DNA from: Glandiceps talaboti
Lineage: Eukaryota; Hemichordata; Enteropneusta; Spengelidae
Direction of reading: 5' to 3'
Length of the DNA: 64,000 bases
Assembly: GCF_964340395.1 (NCBI RefSeq)
Contig: NC_135553.1
Coordinates: forward strand, 27,385,449-27,449,448
The notes under the pieces were generated by a model. The model searched no databases. It was given only the letters and a program-made list of their open reading frames with translations, and had not been told where the DNA came from. Below, in pieces: positions 58,865 through 64,000 of the stretch. The translations under genes and the position numbers were made by a program. Numbering within the stretch: position 1 is the stretch's first letter; each line of letters opens with the position of its first letter.

Positions 58865-59558
58865 TGTTTTTTAATATTGCTTGTAGGATATGTCTGTAGT
58901 GGCATGGTAAAAGCAGAAACAGCTGATGTATATGATTTCGACAAATGTAGTTTTTATCTTTCATCTTGGCTTGCCTAGAAATTGATGTTCTCTTAATTGC
59001 ACCTAATTTTAAGATGGAATGGAGATAGCAATGTTTATGTTTGTGAGGTCTGTGCTATTAGTGGTTCAGTGAAAGAGGAAATAGACAAGTCACGTACTTT
59101 GACCATGGTCATAAAAGGTTGATGATGCGTAAATGTGCAGGTTTCTAGAAAGCGCAGGTGTAGTTACAAGCCATTTATATTTGTACATGACAGAGAGTAC
59201 ATATGCACAGCGCCATTGAGAACACAGACATTGGCAATTAATGCACCAAAAATAACATGTCATTCACCTGCCGGAAATTTATGTTCAACTCTCACCATTG
59301 CTTCTCTGTGTAATATACTTGAAAAACATAGAGTTTAAATGTTTTGCTTTTTATAGCATCGGAGTAATACAGTCAACAGTTCAGTGTGTGCTGATGTTGT
59401 CCCAGCCATTTATGTTGCTTGAACTCACACATCACAGTGCATAACTAATTAGTATTTATTTATTTAATTTCACCACAATACAGAGCTAATTAATATTAAT
59501 TTATTTGAATCACATCATAGTGCATAACTAATTAGTATTCATTTATTTAAATTACATT
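58865..59558. other. Unassigned sequence with a weak duplication
   Basis: No gene seen. GCATAACTAATTAGTATT followed by ATTTATTTAA recurs near 59440 and 59521, about 81 bp apart, with a partial third copy between. Confidence 0.4.
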
Positions 59559-59559
59559 A

Positions 59560-59873
59560 CACCCTTAAGAATGTTCCCACCAAATTTCAGACCCATCTGC
59601 CCAGTAGTTTTTGAGTTTCAGTTTTTGACCAAAAATCACATTTTTTTTTACCCAAATCACACACTGGTGGTAAGATCATTTTGATTTGAACAATTTCTCA
59701 ACTAGACACCCAAGGTAATACACCCCTGGCAATTGGTCCGGCGTTTTTTGACTGTAAGTTGTTTACACACATCCATATAGACAGACAGACAGACAGACAG
59801 ACAGATAGACAGACAGACAGACAGACACTTTGCCATGCATATAGCACTACGGAACCTTATCAGTTCAGTTGTG
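59560..59873 (-). mobile_element. Family A, copy 7: inverted 5' segment
   Basis: The 5' third of family A is present in reverse. The head lies at 59873 (CAGTTCAGTTGTGCT on the plus strand), the ACAG microsatellite at about 59777-59826, and the constant region (TTGTTTACACAC, GACACCCAAGGTAAT) extends to 59560. It directly abuts the forward 3' part. Confidence 0.8.
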
Positions 59874-60316
59874 CTAAAAATGTATGCAAATACCCATAGC
59901 AACCATAACCACACCCATAGTAACAGCCATTCTGTAGTGTATTTCACAAAGATAACAACAGGGATTATTAGACAAGTGAATAAACATTCAAAAATGTATA
60001 TAAATCTGCCTAGCAACAAGACAACACCCAAAGCAACAGCCAAATGATCATGTATACTGCAAAGATAACAACAGGGATTAATAGACAAGTGAATAAACAT
60101 TCAAACGTATTCAAATATACCTAGCAACAAGACCATGCCCATAGCAACAGCCAAATGATCATGTATATTGCAAAGATAACAACAGGGGTGAGGTAGGCAA
60201 CTGGATAATCATTCAGTAAATGAACACCTATGTTATATACCTAGCATGGGTCAGCATGTAGGTGAACACTTTTAAAAACTGTGCTGTTGTACTACAATGC
60301 CATTGCGTTGTTTTCT
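59874..60316 (+). mobile_element. Family A, copy 7: 3' segment in forward orientation
   Basis: About three 112-bp subrepeats (TAGCAACAAGACCATGCCCA) followed by the tail CTGTTGTACTACAATGCC. The palindrome is broken here (TGCCATTGCGT). Together with the inverted head it forms a single rearranged insertion with a 5' inversion. Confidence 0.8.
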
Positions 60317-60319
60317 AGA

Positions 60320-60678
60320 TATGTAATATCCATAATCATTCACACTGGAATTATGATATGTTAAAGATATTGCATGGAGAAGTGGCTGACTCTAAGTGAA
60401 ACTTACAGTACATGTACATTGTAAGAATATGATAAATGTCATCTCACATCATGTTCTGTTGCCTTGGTAACCATAATTGTTCAAGAATTTACTATTTAAT
60501 TTTCTAGGAACTAAGACCTGGGATAAGAGACATGAGAACAAAGCTAATTGCAATGATGATTGTTGCTAATGGTTACAAATTATATGCAAACTGTGTCAAA
60601 AGTTGTCCTTTCCTATTTTGTATAGAAACAGATTATTTTGATGACTAATAAGATTGTATCTGCATCAGTCCTTGAATC
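60320..60678. other. Unassigned sequence
   Basis: No feature recognised. Confidence 0.4.
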
Positions 60679-60680
60679 AC

Positions 60681-61130
60681 AGTGACTTGGTGTGACTACA
60701 TTTACACATACTCTTACAATCTGCTTTCACAGTGACTTGGTGTGACTACATTCACACATACTCTTACAATCTGCTTTCACAGTGACTTGGTGTGACTACA
60801 TTCACACATACTCTTACAATCTGCTTTCACAGTGACTTGGTGTAACTACATTTACATGCACTCTTACAATCTGCTTTCACAGTGACTTGGTGTGACTACA
60901 TTTACACATACTCTTACAATCTGCTTTCACAGTGACTTGGTGTGACTACATTTACATGTACTCTTACAATCTGCTTTCACAGTGACTTGGTGTGACTACA
61001 TTTACACATACTCTTACAATCTGCTTTCACAGTGACTTGGTGTGACTACATTCACACATACTCTTACAATCTGCTTTCACAGTGACTTGGTGTGACTACA
61101 TTTACATGTACTCTTACAATCTGGTTTGCC
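60681..61130 (+). repeat. 50-bp minisatellite, nine copies
   Basis: Units start AGTGACTTGGTGTGACTACA and contain ACATACTCTTACAATCTG and CTTTCAC. They start every 50 bp from 60681 to 61081 without indels. Variable sites are TTTACAC, TTCACAC and TTTACATG. The first unit is preceded by unrelated sequence and the last ends in GGTTTGCC. Confidence 0.97.
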
Positions 61131-62895
61131 CTATGCCATTTACAATATCTGAAGGAGGAGAAAGCAAGACTCGTCATCACCTTCTGCGATAAAAAGATGA
61201 TGGCAAATCTTTCTTTCACATTAAGATAATGGAAGGTCAGAGCAGTTGTGTAAGTGACTACTAGGATACATTAATCCTAGCTGTGTTCAGTCATCCAAAC
61301 CATCCATGGTGTTCCTTTTACAATCTACATGTTGGATGATCATTTTAAAATATGTAATGACGTAACTGTTGTGTACTAATATAATTTGCAGTTGTCGTAA
61401 TGGACATACTTGTCTACCAATCTGTTATTTTGAAATTTTTGTAGTTTAATGAATTATTTAGGAATGAAAAATATATTTATTTGGAACTGTGCATATTTTA
61501 TTGATTTTTGTCATTCTACTTGTACTTGATAAAACCAAAAGGACAAACATTCACAATATAAGGTATAATTTAGGTGCAACATATGTTCATGAAATGTTTT
61601 ATGTGCCATCGGAAACAGGTGTATGTCTTTGACAGGGATTTTGATAAAAGTATAAGGATATGTTTACTGCAAGGGCATGAACATGTGACTAAGCAGTTAT
61701 AAAGTAGAAACATGAGTTGGCATGATATTTATACCAATGGAAGTATTAAGTGAAAACTGAAATGACTGCTTGCAGGGATACACTATAACATAAAACACAT
61801 ATATCTGTCAGTTAGTCCCTTGATTGTGACACAAGTCATAATTCATATGAATTGTGACATAAGCCATAATTAATATGAATAATGTCACAACATGACAAGG
61901 TAGATTTAATAACAACTCAAATAGCTGACATTTCCTTGTAACTTAATTTTGATAATATTGTTTTTGTTACTTACTGTAAACATGGCCATGCCCTGGTAAA
62001 TACACTTTAACATTTTGATCATAACATGAAATGGTGTTTTTTTCAGTCCTTCATTTTGCCTGAAGTCTAAACAGTGACTAAGAGGGCGGTATGTTCTGAA
62101 AATATCATATTTCATAGCTTGCAAGTAGAATGTGTGTAATATATGAAAAGTGACAGCAGTGAGGCCAACAAAGGTTCCTGTGGAGGTAGAAACAAACTGG
62201 ATATCAATAATAATATTTAAATATGTGTTTTATCATATATTGGATTTATCTATTCCTGTATGATTTCCTATGTTGTACTGTGATATTAAGTTCAGTTGCC
62301 ATAGATATTTTATTTTTGCTGCCCATATAGCAAAAAAATGAAACATAACTATATAGCCATGGAAATTGGTGCCAAGAGACTAGATCTTGTCCAGTGGTCA
62401 AAAACATGTCCAGTAAGTCCCACAAACAAACATGGTTATCTTATTCAAAAATACCAAATGGTCTCAAAAGAATGCAAAAGGTAGAATGATTTAATACTAA
62501 GCTGAACAGGACAATGAATTTCTATAAATGGTTAAAGCTTCATTTTCATGGAAAGTCGGTACTGCGACAGCAGTTTGTTCAATATGTAGTCAGATTCCAC
62601 TAATCATTGAAAAATAAAGTTGGGATCTGTTGTGGTTTCTATTTTTGTACCTGTATTCATTATTGCGTGCATAAATGCTAAGCTTTGTGATAATAATTTC
62701 AAATGATCTGTGCACAGATGGCTGCTTTATATCTGTGTCATCATAGACTGCAGCAGACACAGCTGTGTCGTCATCAATACACACAAAGAAGTACTTGGTA
62801 TCACAGTGCATGCATAATGATCACAGTATTTAGAAAGAGAAAAAGAAAATGTGTTAACAAAGGATGAAAGTATATTATATTTCCCAAACTAAGTA
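61131..62895. other. Unassigned AT-rich sequence
   Basis: No supported gene. A short near-repeat (GTCATAATTCATATGAATTG and GCCATAATTAATATGAATAA) lies near 61837 and 61863. The 72- and 73-codon minus frames at 61906-62124 and 62590-62811 have no recognisable features. Confidence 0.4.
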
Positions 62896-62896
62896 T

Positions 62897-63256
62897 ATTA
62901 AAGTGGCCAAATGGGTGAGGATTGGGTATTTAGTTTGGATTTTTAATTTATAGAACAATTTTATCTTGGCTTCCTACTTGAAAAATCAACAACATGACTA
63001 AGTCTGTATATGTAACTCTGAGTCAATACATCGCAAAAAAAGATAAAAAGTTTGTAAAAAGAATGTTATTGTATATGTACAATCATAAACAAATTACATA
63101 TATATTTATTAATCTTCTGCAATTTTTTTAATTTCAAACAAAGTACTTAGTAGTATATCTTGTGTCACATTTGATTTTTCAAGTAGGAAGCCATGAGAAA
63201 ATAAATTAAAAATCCAAAATAAAGTACCCAATACTCATCCATATGGCCACTTTAAT
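62897..63256. mobile_element. Foldback element with about 85-92 bp inverted arms
   Basis: The left arm (62897-62988) contains ATTAAAGTGGCC, GGATTGGGTATT, TTTGGATTTTTAATTTAT and GGCTTCCTACTTGAAAAATC. The right arm (63172-63256) contains GATTTTTCAAGTAGGAAGCC, ATAAATTAAAAATCCAAA, GTACCCAATACTCATCC and GGCCACTTTAAT. The arms are close to 85% complementary by eye, with a spacer of about 183 bp. There is no ORF. This fits a MITE; a target-site duplication is not clear. Confidence 0.8.
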
Positions 63257-63349
63257 TTTGTATGTCACTATACCTACACATTGGGAACTTGTCAAATTAC
63301 AATTATTTTGAAATTCATAAATCATACTAGAGGAGGTGTTATTATATTA

Positions 63350-63500
63350 TTCCCTTTTATTGTTCTCTATCCAGCCAGAAAATGCATGTGACATTAAGGT
63401 TTTATCACTGATCATCTAGCAACTCATTGTGACAATTAAGGCCCTTAGTTCATTCATATTCCCTGGCTGAATAAAGACAATGTTGGGAATGATGTCTGAT
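63350..63500 (+). mobile_element. Foldback element family C, copy 3 (decayed)
   Basis: Ends CTATCCAGCCAGAAAATG and TTCCCTGGCTGAATAAAGAC are diverged inverted repeats. The interior has GACATTAAGGTTTTATCACT, ATCTAGC and TTGTGACAATTAAGG in the same order as copy 1, and the right flank ATGTTGGGAATGATGTCT matches the end of copy 1. Confidence 0.65.
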
Positions 63501-63585
63501 AGGAGTATTTATCTAAGAGGTGAGCTTTAATGAGGAGAACATTTGTACATTAAATACCATGAATATAACAAGATTTAATAAGTAT

Positions 63586-63800
63586 ATTGTAGATGACTAG
63601 ATTTATACTGATAATGCAATAGACTTGTACTATTAATGTGTCTATTGTAGAGATGACTAGATTTATAATGATAATGCAATAGACTTGTACTATTAATGTG
63701 TCTATTGTAGAGATGACTAGATTTATACTGATAATGCAACAGACTTGTACTATTAATGTGTCTATTGTAGGGATGACTAGACTGTACTGTTAGTGCAACA
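63586..63800 (+). repeat. 60-bp minisatellite, about 3.5 copies
   Basis: Units contain TAGAGATGACTAGATTTATA, ATGCAATAGACTTGTACTAT and TAATGTGTCTATTG with exactly 60-bp spacing. The last unit is shortened and diverged. The 20-residue repeat in the minus frame is a by-product. Confidence 0.93.
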
Positions 63801-64000
63801 TATACTTGTATTATAGAGAACAAATCAACATACACTATGAAAACATGAAATTAAGCTTGATCCATTTAAGCTAATCCGTTTACATTAACATGGTTAGGAC
63901 TTATCCCACATGGCTAATCAAATAACCACAGCTTTTTCACCATGTTGGTCTCTCAGTTATTTTTTACAGTCATATTCAGACTATTGTGATGACAAAGTTC
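63801..64000. other. Unassigned end of window
   Basis: About 200 bp with no feature recognised. Confidence 0.4.

Overview
The window looks like AT-rich, gene-poor nuclear DNA of an invertebrate animal. The evidence is a non-LTR retrotransposon of the CR1/L2 type, several metazoan-style interspersed repeat families, many micro- and minisatellites, and no bacterial-type gene organisation. The phylum cannot be fixed from sequence alone. I found no host protein-coding gene, tRNA or rRNA that I can defend; the window reads as intergenic or intronic sequence dominated by mobile and tandem repeats.

Layout. 1-2.7 kb: low-information sequence. 2.7-4.1 kb: repeat family A, followed by a small foldback element (family C) and a 24-bp array. 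7.0-8.8 kb: family B copies. 9.2-13.6 kb: a 44-53 bp minisatellite split by an apparently intact retrotransposon (10036-13526, minus strand) whose single long ORF (1046 aa) has an AP endonuclease and a reverse transcriptase. 13.8-17.8 kb: four tandem arrays, the largest about 1.9 kb of a 22/24-bp unit. 21-30 kb: four more family A copies and a TAGTCCCC-type element with 151-bp subrepeats. 30.1-30.9 kb: twenty copies of a 40-bp unit. 32.3-34.2 kb: a 51-bp array. 35.9-47.6 kb: an 11.4-kb array of about 293 copies of a 39-bp unit, open in one frame on the minus strand and, by inspection, in one frame on the plus strand, with no ATG in either frame. 47.8-50.1 kb: an element with short terminal inverted repeats containing a nested foldback element. 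50.7-54.7 kb: about 135-bp inverted repeats enclosing family B, a LINE remnant and a family A insertion. 57.6-58.9 kb: a 52-bp array related to the one at 13.8 kb. 59.6-63.8 kb: a rearranged family A copy, 50-bp and 60-bp arrays and a 360-bp foldback element.

The genes do not form a pathway. The only protein with an assignable function is the retrotransposon enzyme. The notable features are structural: roughly 30% of the window is tandem repeat, several arrays show higher-order structure, and the family A 3' end carries a short palindrome that differs between copies yet often stays self-complementary. All coordinates of repeat edges are by eye and may be off by a few to tens of bases.
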